A stretch of DNA of 64,000 bases from Oceanococcus sp964629015. Its GTDB lineage: Bacteria; Pseudomonadota; Gammaproteobacteria; Nevskiales; Oceanococcaceae. Every line of letters begins with the position of its first letter. The first letter of the stretch is position 1. Under the pieces are notes generated by a model, which searched no databases, was not told the origin of the DNA, and was given only the letters and a program-made list of their open reading frames with translations. The DNA is taken from contig CAZVMN010000013.1 in the NCBI GenBank assembly GCA_964629015.1, positions 27,580 to 91,579 of the forward strand. Reading direction: 5' to 3'. Made by a program: the position numbers and the translations under genes. Of the stretch, positions 17,055 through 25,115 are shown piece by piece.

Positions 17055-18976
17055 GGGCGAATGCCCTCCAGGAACGCAATGGCTTCGGCTTCATCGTACA
17101 GCGGCGTCATCGGCGGCAGGCTGTCGAGAAACTGGCGGCCGTAACGCATGCGTTGGATGCGCGTATCGCCCAGCACCAGCATGCCGCGGTCCGTAACATC
17201 GCGGATCAGCCGGCCGGCGCCTTGTTTCAATGTCAGCACAGCTTGTGGGACCTGGAATTCAAAGAACGGATTGCGACCCTCGCGTTCGAGTTGCATGCTG
17301 CGCGCCTTGACCAAGGGATCATCGGGTGAAGCAAACGGCAGCCGGTCGATAATGACCAGACGCAAAGCGGCCCCGCGCACATCCACACCTTCCCAGAAGC
17401 TGGCGGTGCCGACCAGGATGGCGTGGCCATCGCTGCGGAACGTCTCCAACAGCTGCGTGCGTTCCTGCTCGCCCTGCTCCAGCACCCGGTATCGCCCCCA
17501 TTGGCGCAAGCTGCGGGCGTATTCTTCGACCGCACGTGCGCTGGTGCAGAGCCAGAAACAACCGCCGTCTGAGGCTTCGATAAGCGGTTTTCCGAGGTCC
17601 AGCAATGCCCGCGGATAGGCCCGATCGGTTGGTGGCGGCAGCCGTCGTGGCAACAGCATGCGCGCGTTGTTGGCGTAGTCGAACGGGCTATGGATATCCA
17701 GCGTGCGGCTGTCTTCCAGGCCCAGGCGTTCGGTGAAATGGCGGAATGCGCCGGCTACGGAGAGCGTTGCGCTGGTCAGTATCCAGGCGCCACTTTGACG
17801 CGCGCGCGCGGTCTGCATGGCTGGAGCCACATCCATGGGAATGGCTTGCAGGCTGAAGCCGTTGGTCTGACGCTCGGCCCAACGCACCAGCTCATCGGCC
17901 GCGACGGTGTCATCGTCTGCATCGATGTGTGTGCGCCAACGACGCAAACGGGTCAGCACATTGCCCACGCGGCGCCACGCGGTGGCCAACTCGGGGCCAC
18001 GCCCGGCATGTTCTTCCAGCTGCTTGTTGAGTAGATCGAAGATGTCGGTGAGCGTTTCCAGCTCGGCCACGAAATCGGCGTTCTTCATCAAGTCGTCGAG
18101 TTCCAAGCGCTGGCGGCTGAAGGGGAAACAGGCCAGCAAATGCTGCAGCGCGTCGCCCATGGCTGCGACCTGGTCCTTGAGCTGCGGCATGTCACCAAAG
18201 GCATTGGCCGCATCGACGATGTCGCGCCCTAGGTCGCGGCATTGGCGGGCCGAGACGCCGAAGCCGAAAAACTGTGCGAGCACATCAGGAAATTGATGGG
18301 CTTCGTCGATGATCACACCATCCATTTCAGGCAGCAATTCACCAAAACCGTCTTCTTTGAGTGCCAGGTCGGCGCAAAGGAGATGATGATTGACCACCAC
18401 GACCTGGGCGTTCTGGGCGCGCGTGCGGGCTTTGGCAACGAAACAGTTTTCGTACTCCGGACATTGCGCACCCAGGCAGTTCTCCGCCGTCGAGGTGAGT
18501 TGCATGCGCATCGGGTCTTGATCACGCAAATCGCTGAGCTCGGCCAGATCACCACTGTCGGTCTGCGTGGCCCATAGCTGCACGCGCTTGAGTTTGTCGG
18601 CCTCTGTCGCGCTTTGCGGGATGAATTTTCCGGCTCGTTGGGCGCAGTAATAGTTGCTTCGCCCTTTGAGCAATTGCGCGCGCAGCGGCAAACCCAAGGC
18701 CGTGCTCAAACGCGGAATGTCGGTGTGGAACAGCTGATCCTGAAGATGCCGAGTGCCGGTGGAGATCAAAACCCGATGCCCACTGAGTAGCGTTGGCACT
18801 AAGTAGGCGAAGGTTTTGCCGATGCCGGTGCCGGCCTCGGCGACCAGCGTATCGCCATCATTGAGGGTGTTGAGCACCGCGTGAGCCAGAGCAATCTGGC
18901 CTTCTCGCGCGGCAAAACCCGGAATGACCGAGGCCAGCGCACCGCCCGGCCCCAGAACGGAATCAATGTCATCCAC
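17051..18976 (-). CDS. yoaA: DinG/XPD-family Fe-S ATP-dependent helicase YoaA
   Basis: A 641-aa superfamily 2 DNA helicase, 5'-3' polarity in the family. Walker A is EAGTGIGKT near residue 47. The iron-sulfur domain has four Cys (NYYCAQR, then NCLGAQC and NCFVAK). Walker B is IIDEAHQ, and the C-terminal motifs include GTASFWEGVD, RLPF and GAGRLIRD. YoaA in E. coli works with the polymerase III chi subunit at damaged forks. It follows the TPR lipoprotein gene by 14 bp and overlaps tsaB by ATGA. Confidence 0.93.
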   Translation of the reverse strand: MDDIDSVLGPGGALASVIPGFAAREGQIALAHAVLNTLNDGDTLVAEAGTGIGKTFAYLVPTLLSGHRVLISTGTRHLQDQLFHTDIPRLSTALGLPLRAQLLKGRSNYYCAQRAGKFIPQSATEADKLKRVQLWATQTDSGDLAELSDLRDQDPMRMQLTSTAENCLGAQCPEYENCFVAKARTRAQNAQVVVVNHHLLCADLALKEDGFGELLPEMDGVIIDEAHQFPDVLAQFFGFGVSARQCRDLGRDIVDAANAFGDMPQLKDQVAAMGDALQHLLACFPFSRQRLELDDLMKNADFVAELETLTDIFDLLNKQLEEHAGRGPELATAWRRVGNVLTRLRRWRTHIDADDDTVAADELVRWAERQTNGFSLQAIPMDVAPAMQTARARQSGAWILTSATLSVAGAFRHFTERLGLEDSRTLDIHSPFDYANNARMLLPRRLPPPTDRAYPRALLDLGKPLIEASDGGCFWLCTSARAVEEYARSLRQWGRYRVLEQGEQERTQLLETFRSDGHAILVGTASFWEGVDVRGAALRLVIIDRLPFASPDDPLVKARSMQLEREGRNPFFEFQVPQAVLTLKQGAGRLIRDVTDRGMLVLGDTRIQRMRYGRQFLDSLPPMTPLYDEAEAIAFLEGIRP

Positions 18977-18990
18977 GTTTGAGTTGCCTG

Positions 18991-19518
18991 TCAGCCGCCT
19001 CGGGCTTTTTCTTCGGCGGCGCGTGCCGCACTTTCGTCGCCTTGAAGGCGCTTGATATCGGCGATGAGTAACCAGGCCTGACGCGTGAGAGGGCCAGGCG
19101 CTGCATAGCTGATGCTGCGGCGGGCCAGATTCTCGGACTGAATCATATTGCCCTGTTCAAAGCGGATTTCGGCAAGGCGCAACCACGGCAATGGGTCATC
19201 GCTGACGATACGAATGGCGCGTTCCAGCGTGCCGGCAGCGCGATCCAGGTCGCCGGCGGCGTGCTCGTCTTCAGCTTGGCTGACCAAAGCCAACACAGTG
19301 GGATGATGGCTGACGGCTGTTTGCCCGTCATCATCCGCTTGATCTTGGCCTGTGACGCTCTGCTGCCCTGTCTGAGATGGGGGTACCTGAGTACCCCAGC
19401 CTCCATCGTTCGGGCCTTCCGGGTAAGGCCAGACCGGGCCATCCGGCGATACCGCACAGGCTGACAAGACCAGCGCAGCGGCTGCGATCAGAAGACGTTG
19501 CAAGGAGATTAGCGCCAT
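18991..19518 (-). CDS. TPR-containing lipoprotein
   Basis: A 175-aa protein with lipobox LSAC (Cys about 21) after a hydrophobic run, a Gly/Gln/Asp-rich linker (about 25-70), then two TPR-like helix pairs (AAGDLDRAAGTLERAIRI and PWLRLAEIRFEQGNMIQSENLARR). It starts inside the 3' end of mrcB (10-bp overlap), so it is translationally coupled to it. E. coli LpoB is a lipoprotein activator of PBP1B, but this protein shows no LpoB fold that I can see. A role as partner or regulator of the penicillin-binding protein is suggested only by position. Confidence 0.8.
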   Translation of the reverse strand: MALISLQRLLIAAAALVLSACAVSPDGPVWPYPEGPNDGGWGTQVPPSQTGQQSVTGQDQADDDGQTAVSHHPTVLALVSQAEDEHAAGDLDRAAGTLERAIRIVSDDPLPWLRLAEIRFEQGNMIQSENLARRSISYAAPGPLTRQAWLLIADIKRLQGDESAARAAEEKARGG

Positions 19519-21773
19519 AAATCCAAAAACTTGTTCCAGCCGGAGCGCGCGCAGGGCGCCTGTTGGTCAGGAACAGTGCCTGCAATGTAGGGAACGCGCA
19601 AGACGGCGCGACAGTTGTCGTCACCCGGCAGCCAACTTTCGGTGTCTACCGGGACCCATTCCAGGCCGGACCGCGGCCGCCCTGACAGGCCTTGCAAGCC
19701 GGCCATGCGCATCATGCGGGCCCACACCGGCAAAGCGCCACTGGCCCCCGTGAGCTGGGTGACATCGTTGTTGTCGTGCCCGACCCACACCACGCCGAGA
19801 TAATTGCTGCCAAAACCCGCAAACCAGCTGTCGCGCAAATTGTCCGAGGTGCCGGTTTTTCCCGCGATACGAAGCTTGGGATCCAGCTGCCGATAGATTC
19901 CGCGCCCGGTGCCGTTCTGGGTGGCTTGCTGCATCGCCCAGTTGAGCAGCGCCACGGCATCCCCCGGCATAGGATCACCGAGTTCCAGCGGGTAGCGTTT
20001 CACCAACTGTCCTTCGCGCGTTTGCACCGCACGAATGCTGATCAGCTTTTGCGCGTAACCACCACTGGCCAGCGCGGCGTAGATTTGTGTCAGTTGCAGC
20101 GGGCTGCGATCCCAAGCGCCGAGCAGTAAAGACGGCAGCTCCGGGATGGTGTCCTCCACTCCCAGGCCATGCAGGGTGTCGATGACATGCGGCAGTCCCA
20201 CTTCAAGCCCAAGATTGACCGTGGCCAAGTTGTACGACTGACTCAGCGCCTGGAACAGCGGGACTTCGCCGTGCACTTCCTTGTCGTAGTTTTCAGGCTC
20301 CCATACCGAGCCATTGGGCATATCCAGACGTATCGCTTCATCCTGCAGCAGACTGGTCAGCTGGTAGCGCTCGGATTGCCGCAAGGCGGCGAGATAGACC
20401 ACCGGCTTGATCGTGGAGCCGATCGGGCGGCGAGCATCGAGTGCGCGATTGAAACCCGCTTCGCCCGGTTTGCGACCGCCGACCAGGGCGAGAATGGAGC
20501 CATCTGTAACCGACGCAACAACGGCCGCGGCTTGCAAGCTGCTCAGCCCGCGACTCGCCTCAATGTTGTCCAGGCCTTCCACCACGGCCGCTTCGGCCGC
20601 GGCTTGCACGTGCGGCGCCAGGCTGGTGTAGATGCGCAGCCCTTCGGCCGTCAACACATCGTCCGGGTAATCACGCGCCAGCTCCCGGTGCACCTGCTGT
20701 ACAAAGGCCGGGTAACGGCGATTGGCATTGTGCGTTTGCGGCGTGGTGCGTATGTCGCGGGCCTGCGCCGTGGTCAGCGTTTCTTCGTCGATCAGACCCG
20801 CATCGTGCCATTGGGCCAGCACCAGGTTGCGTCGATCGCGTGCGCGTTCAGGATGACGCCGCGGGTTGTAATAGGACGGCCCTTTGACCATGCCGACCAG
20901 GGTCGCCACCTCCGCCACGCCCAATTCCGACAGCGGTTTGTGAAAGTAAAACTCGCTGCCCAGGCCGAACCCGTGAATCGCCCGCTCGCCGTCCTGGCCG
21001 AGATAAACCTCGTTCAGGTAAGCCTCAAGAATCGCATCCTTGTCGTAATGCACTTCGAGCAGAAGCGACAGGATGGCTTCGCTGAATTTGCGACTGAAAT
21101 CGCGCTGGTTGTGCAGAAAGAAGTTCTTGACCAGCTGCTGCGTCAGGGTGCTACCGCCCTGCACCACCCGGCCCGCGCGAACATTGACCACGGCGGCGCG
21201 CACGATCGCTCGCGGGTCCAGGCCAAAGTGATCGTAGAAACGTTGATCCTCGGTTTGAATCAAGCCATGGGGCAGCAGTGCCGGCACCTCGGAGAGGTTG
21301 ACCAGGACGCGATCCTCACCATGGCGAGGATAGATGCTGCCGATCAGCAAAGGGTCCAGACGGACCAGACTGACGGCCTTGCCATCCTCTTGAATGCTGT
21401 TCAGCTGGCTGGGGCCAAAATCCAGACTCAGGATGCGGCTGGGCTGTGGACCGTCCGAGAAGGTGAACGGACGGGTATGAATATCGATCCGCTCGCGTTG
21501 CTGCGCATAGCGACCCTGCGCCAAATCGGCGCGGGGATGGCGGCGATAGCCGAGGCGCTCAAGCTCTTCGATCAGCTGATATTTGCTCAGCGCCAGACCG
21601 GGATAAAGTTCCAGTGGCGCCGCGTAAATCTGCGCGGGTAAAGCCCAGCGTGCACCCGCGAAGCGGCTGCGGATCTGTTGATCGAGGACCAGCGTGTAGG
21701 CAATCAAAGCCAGCGCCACAACGCAGCTGACTGCGACGACGATCTTGAGGGTCAGGGAGGCAAATTTCGACAT
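19509..21773 (-). CDS. mrcB: penicillin-binding protein 1B, bifunctional
   Basis: A 754-aa class A PBP that polymerises and cross-links peptidoglycan. One N-terminal membrane anchor spans about residues 8-28. It is followed by a UB2H-like region, then a glycosyltransferase domain with the catalytic Glu175 in TEDQRFYDHFG and GGSTLTQQ. The transpeptidase domain has Ser453 in GSTIK (453-456 S..K), SYN at 513-515 and KTG at 639-641. All active-site motifs are intact. It lies 41 bp after phoU on the same strand and overlaps the TPR lipoprotein gene. Confidence 0.96.
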   Translation of the reverse strand: MSKFASLTLKIVVAVSCVVALALIAYTLVLDQQIRSRFAGARWALPAQIYAAPLELYPGLALSKYQLIEELERLGYRRHPRADLAQGRYAQQRERIDIHTRPFTFSDGPQPSRILSLDFGPSQLNSIQEDGKAVSLVRLDPLLIGSIYPRHGEDRVLVNLSEVPALLPHGLIQTEDQRFYDHFGLDPRAIVRAAVVNVRAGRVVQGGSTLTQQLVKNFFLHNQRDFSRKFSEAILSLLLEVHYDKDAILEAYLNEVYLGQDGERAIHGFGLGSEFYFHKPLSELGVAEVATLVGMVKGPSYYNPRRHPERARDRRNLVLAQWHDAGLIDEETLTTAQARDIRTTPQTHNANRRYPAFVQQVHRELARDYPDDVLTAEGLRIYTSLAPHVQAAAEAAVVEGLDNIEASRGLSSLQAAAVVASVTDGSILALVGGRKPGEAGFNRALDARRPIGSTIKPVVYLAALRQSERYQLTSLLQDEAIRLDMPNGSVWEPENYDKEVHGEVPLFQALSQSYNLATVNLGLEVGLPHVIDTLHGLGVEDTIPELPSLLLGAWDRSPLQLTQIYAALASGGYAQKLISIRAVQTREGQLVKRYPLELGDPMPGDAVALLNWAMQQATQNGTGRGIYRQLDPKLRIAGKTGTSDNLRDSWFAGFGSNYLGVVWVGHDNNDVTQLTGASGALPVWARMMRMAGLQGLSGRPRSGLEWVPVDTESWLPGDDNCRAVLRVPYIAGTVPDQQAPCARSGWNKFLDLWR

Positions 21774-21814
21774 GGGATCGAAATATTACCCCATGCCCAC
21801 GCTGCGGCGGCGCT

Positions 21815-22552
21815 TCAGTCCTTGCTTAGCGGCTCCGCGCCGAGCTCTTCAGCAACCTGTTCCAGCGAGATGTGTCGAACATCTTTGCCGTGAACAAAAT
21901 AGATCACGTACTCGGCGATATTGCGGGCATGATCGCCGATGCGCTCCAGCGACCGCAGTGACCACACGATGTCGAACACACGGCTGATGGAACGCGGGTC
22001 CTCGATCATGAATGTGATGCACTGGCGCATGATGCTTTCGTACTCGCGATCGATGCGAATGTCGTGCTGGGCCGCTGCAAGAGCCGCGTCCGGGTCCATG
22101 CGCGCGAAGGCATCGAGGACATCGTGGAGCATGGTTTGCACTTGGCGTCCCAGCGTTTCGATCTCGAAATGTGGGCCGCGCGGCGCATCCAACTCAGCCA
22201 GGTCCAGCGACATGCGTGCAATGCGTTCGGCCTCGTCGCCGATGCGCTCCAAATCGGTGATGGTTTTGATCACCGCCACAATCAGGCGAAGGTCACTGGC
22301 GGCCGGTTGACGACGGGCCAGAATGCGGCTGCATTCTTCGTCGATGTGGACTTCCATGCCGTTGACGCGGTGATCGTTTTCGATCACTTCACGGGCCAGA
22401 TCAGAGTCGATTTCCAGTAGCGCCTGCATCGCGCGGGTGACTTGGTGTTCGACCATACCGCCCATGGCCAGCACGCGCTGACGTACATCTTCCAGCTCGG
22501 CGTTGTACTGCGCCGAGATATGGGTGTCGTAACGATTGTTTGAAGATGGCAT
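21815..22552 (-). CDS. phoU: phosphate transport/signalling regulator PhoU
   Basis: A 245-aa, all-helical dimer with the two PhoU repeats; the metal-binding helix motifs appear as ERIGDEAERIARM and ERIGDHARNIAEYVIY. PhoU links the Pst transporter to the PhoR kinase and keeps the Pho regulon off when phosphate is plentiful. AGAGGAG sits five bases before the ATG, 11 bp after the pstB stop. Last gene of the pst operon. Confidence 0.96.
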   Translation of the reverse strand: MPSSNNRYDTHISAQYNAELEDVRQRVLAMGGMVEHQVTRAMQALLEIDSDLAREVIENDHRVNGMEVHIDEECSRILARRQPAASDLRLIVAVIKTITDLERIGDEAERIARMSLDLAELDAPRGPHFEIETLGRQVQTMLHDVLDAFARMDPDAALAAAQHDIRIDREYESIMRQCITFMIEDPRSISRVFDIVWSLRSLERIGDHARNIAEYVIYFVHGKDVRHISLEQVAEELGAEPLSKD

Positions 22553-22563
22553 AACCGCTCCTC

Positions 22564-23409
22564 TTAGCCGTAACGGCCGGTAATGTAGTCCTCGGTCTGC
22601 TTCTTCTCCGGCACGGTGAAGATTTTGTCCGTGGCGCCGTATTCGACCAGGTCACCCAAGTACATGAAAGCGGTGTAATCCGACACGCGTGCGGCCTGTT
22701 GCATGTTGTGAGTGACGATGACGATGGTGTAATCGTTTTTCAGGTCGTTGATCAGTTCTTCGATTTTCAGCGTGGAAATCGGGTCCAACGCGGAGGCCGG
22801 TTCATCCAGAAGCAGCACTTCCGGCTTGATCGCAATCGAACGCGCAATCACCAAACGCTGCTGCTGACCGCCGGACATGCCGAGTGCGTTGTCGTGCAGG
22901 CGGTCTTTGACCTCATCCCACAGTGCGGCGCCTTTGAGTGCCCATTCCACCGTTTCATCCAAAGTCCGTTTTTTGCTGATGCCGGCCAGGCGCAAACCGT
23001 AGGCGACGTTCTCATAGATGCTTTTGGGAAACGGGTTGGGCTTCTGGAACACCATGCCAATGCGACGACGCAGGCGCGCAACATCGACGTCCTTGTCGTA
23101 GATGTTCTTGTCGCCAAGCAACAACTGCCCTTCGATCCGGGCGGTGTCGACCAGATCGTTCATGCGGTTGAAGCAGCGCAGCAAGGTGGACTTGCCGCAG
23201 CCGCTGGGACCGATGAACGCGGTTACGCGCTTTTCCGGGATCTGCAGGTTGATGCTGTTCAGCGCCTGCTTTTCGCTGTAGAACAGGCTCAAGTCGCGTA
23301 CGGTCAGCGCGATTTTTTCGTCTTCGAGTTTGCGGGTTTGCGGCGCGCGGTTGGCGCCACCCATGTCGATAGCGTGCGTCATGTTGGTTTTCTCTTTGGT
23401 CTGGACCAT
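22564..23409 (-). CDS. pstB: phosphate ABC transporter ATP-binding protein
   Basis: A 281-aa ABC ATPase powering PstCA. Walker A GPSGCGKST, Q-loop FQKPNPFP (PstB-specific), signature MSGGQQQRL, Walker B LLLDEPAS and the H-loop VTHNM are all present. The N-terminus is about 20 residues longer than E. coli PstB. Two starts are possible: ATG 23409 (GTGAG upstream) and ATG 23382 (AGAG upstream). It follows pstA by 11 bp. Confidence 0.96.
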   Translation of the reverse strand: MVQTKEKTNMTHAIDMGGANRAPQTRKLEDEKIALTVRDLSLFYSEKQALNSINLQIPEKRVTAFIGPSGCGKSTLLRCFNRMNDLVDTARIEGQLLLGDKNIYDKDVDVARLRRRIGMVFQKPNPFPKSIYENVAYGLRLAGISKKRTLDETVEWALKGAALWDEVKDRLHDNALGMSGGQQQRLVIARSIAIKPEVLLLDEPASALDPISTLKIEELINDLKNDYTIVIVTHNMQQAARVSDYTAFMYLGDLVEYGATDKIFTVPEKKQTEDYITGRYG

Positions 23410-23420
23410 GGTCTCACTGA

Positions 23421-25115
23421 TCAGTGTTCGAGTGCGCGGTACTTCTCGCGCAAGCGGTTACGAACCCGGACAGCGAACAGGTTCAGGGCGATGATGACCA
23501 GCACCAGCAGCAGCGCGGTGGCATACACCAGCGGCCGGGCGGCCTCCACATTCGGACTCTGGAAACCCACATCGTAGATATGGAAGCCCAGATGCATGAA
23601 TTTGCGGTCGAGATGAATGAACGGCATGTTGCCGTCCAGCGGCAGCGACGGGGCGAGTTTGACCACGCCGACGAGCATCAGCGGCGCGACTTCGCCGGCA
23701 GCGCGCGCCACGGCCAGAATCAGCCCCGTCATCATCGCCGGGCTGGCCATCGGTAACACCACTTTCCACAACGTTTCGGCTTTGGTCGCGCCCAGCGCCA
23801 GCGAGGCTTCGCGCAGGCTGCGCGGAATGCGCGACAAGCCCTCTTCCGTGGCCACGATCACCACCGGCAAGGTCAGGATGGCCAATGTCAGCGAGGCCCA
23901 CAAAATACCGCCGGTACCGAAGGTCGGGGTGGGCAGCGCTTCGGGGAAAAACAGCGCATCAATCGAGCCGCCGAGGAAATACACGAAGAAACCCAGGCCG
24001 AACACGCCGTAAACAATCGACGGGACACCCGCGAGATTGTTCACTGCGATACGAATGATGCGGGTCATGACACCTTGCTTGGCGTATTCGCGCAGGTACA
24101 GCGCCGCCACCACACCAAAGGGTGTCACGAACACTGACATCAGGAGAACCATCAGCACGGTGCCAAAGATGGCCGGGAAGATACCGCCCTCAGTGTTCGC
24201 TTCGCGCGGTTCGTCAGCCACGAATTCCCACAGTTTGCTGGCGTAGTGGCCCAGCTTGCCAAAGACACCCATGGCATTCGGACGATAAACACGAACCACT
24301 TTGGAAAGATCAACCGTGCGTGTCTCACCAGTCATCACGCGGACCGTGACGCTGTCGCGTTGAATGTCGCCGTAGAGACTGATCAGTTCGTCTTCATAGC
24401 CTTTGTAGCGTGCCTGCAGTTCGGCTTCTTCATTGGCGATCTTCTGTTCCGCTTCGGCTGTCAGCGCATTGCGGATCTCCAGGCCACGCCGTTTCAGGCG
24501 TAGCTTTTCCAGGGCGTAGTTGATCGCGCCGATGTCATGTTTTTCGATGCTTTCGATCTGATTGCGCAATTTGTGGGTGCGCTTCTGGCGCTCACGCAGC
24601 GTTGGCCAGGCATCGTCACCACTGGCCACGACCTCACCGTTTTCGCTGACCGATTCGACCCAGCCGTAAAGATTGCCCCACTCCAGACGCTCGAACACCG
24701 TGATGTCCTGGGGAAACTCGCGTTCCACCAGCCAATCATCAATCACGTAGCGGAAATCGCTGCCGTAGATGTCGCGGTTTCCGACCTTGAACAGGTAGCG
24801 GTCGTAGAATTCCTTGTCGCCTTCTACCGGTAATCCGGCAGACTCCAGGCGCGACTTGCTGACCAACTCGCCTTCGCGCAGTTCGCCCAAAACCCTCATG
24901 GGTTCTTGACCCGGCACCTGGTAGCTGGCCTGCACCACATCAGCGGGCCAGAAATGTGCCAGACCGCGAAAGGCAATGAGGCCAAGCAGGCCGATAACCA
25001 GCAGCAAAGAGATGGCTACGGCACCGCCGGTCATCCAGATCCACGGATCACCGCTTTTGTACCAAGCTTTGAATGCCGAGCCGCGCTGGGCGCCAATCAA
25101 ATGATGTTCGCTCAT
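23421..25115 (-). CDS. pstA: phosphate ABC transporter permease PstA (long form)
   Basis: A 564-aa permease, about twice the length of E. coli PstA (296). The C-terminal 290 residues hold the usual six membrane spans and the EAA-type loop (SLREASLALGATKAETLWKVVLP). The N-terminal half contains one membrane span (about 32-52), then a large periplasmic-looking region with a coiled coil rich in Lys/Glu (about 175-245), the DUF3333-type extension common in gammaproteobacteria. It overlaps pstC by ATGA. Confidence 0.95.
   Translation of the reverse strand: MSEHHLIGAQRGSAFKAWYKSGDPWIWMTGGAVAISLLLVIGLLGLIAFRGLAHFWPADVVQASYQVPGQEPMRVLGELREGELVSKSRLESAGLPVEGDKEFYDRYLFKVGNRDIYGSDFRYVIDDWLVEREFPQDITVFERLEWGNLYGWVESVSENGEVVASGDDAWPTLRERQKRTHKLRNQIESIEKHDIGAINYALEKLRLKRRGLEIRNALTAEAEQKIANEEAELQARYKGYEDELISLYGDIQRDSVTVRVMTGETRTVDLSKVVRVYRPNAMGVFGKLGHYASKLWEFVADEPREANTEGGIFPAIFGTVLMVLLMSVFVTPFGVVAALYLREYAKQGVMTRIIRIAVNNLAGVPSIVYGVFGLGFFVYFLGGSIDALFFPEALPTPTFGTGGILWASLTLAILTLPVVIVATEEGLSRIPRSLREASLALGATKAETLWKVVLPMASPAMMTGLILAVARAAGEVAPLMLVGVVKLAPSLPLDGNMPFIHLDRKFMHLGFHIYDVGFQSPNVEAARPLVYATALLLVLVIIALNLFAVRVRNRLREKYRALEH

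Noticed and set aside
20169..21641. Long open frame on the plus strand opposite mrcB (490 codons)
   Set aside because: Mirror frame of a GC-rich gene; the protein is low-complexity Arg/Gln/His-rich and the mrcB motifs on the other strand are intact.
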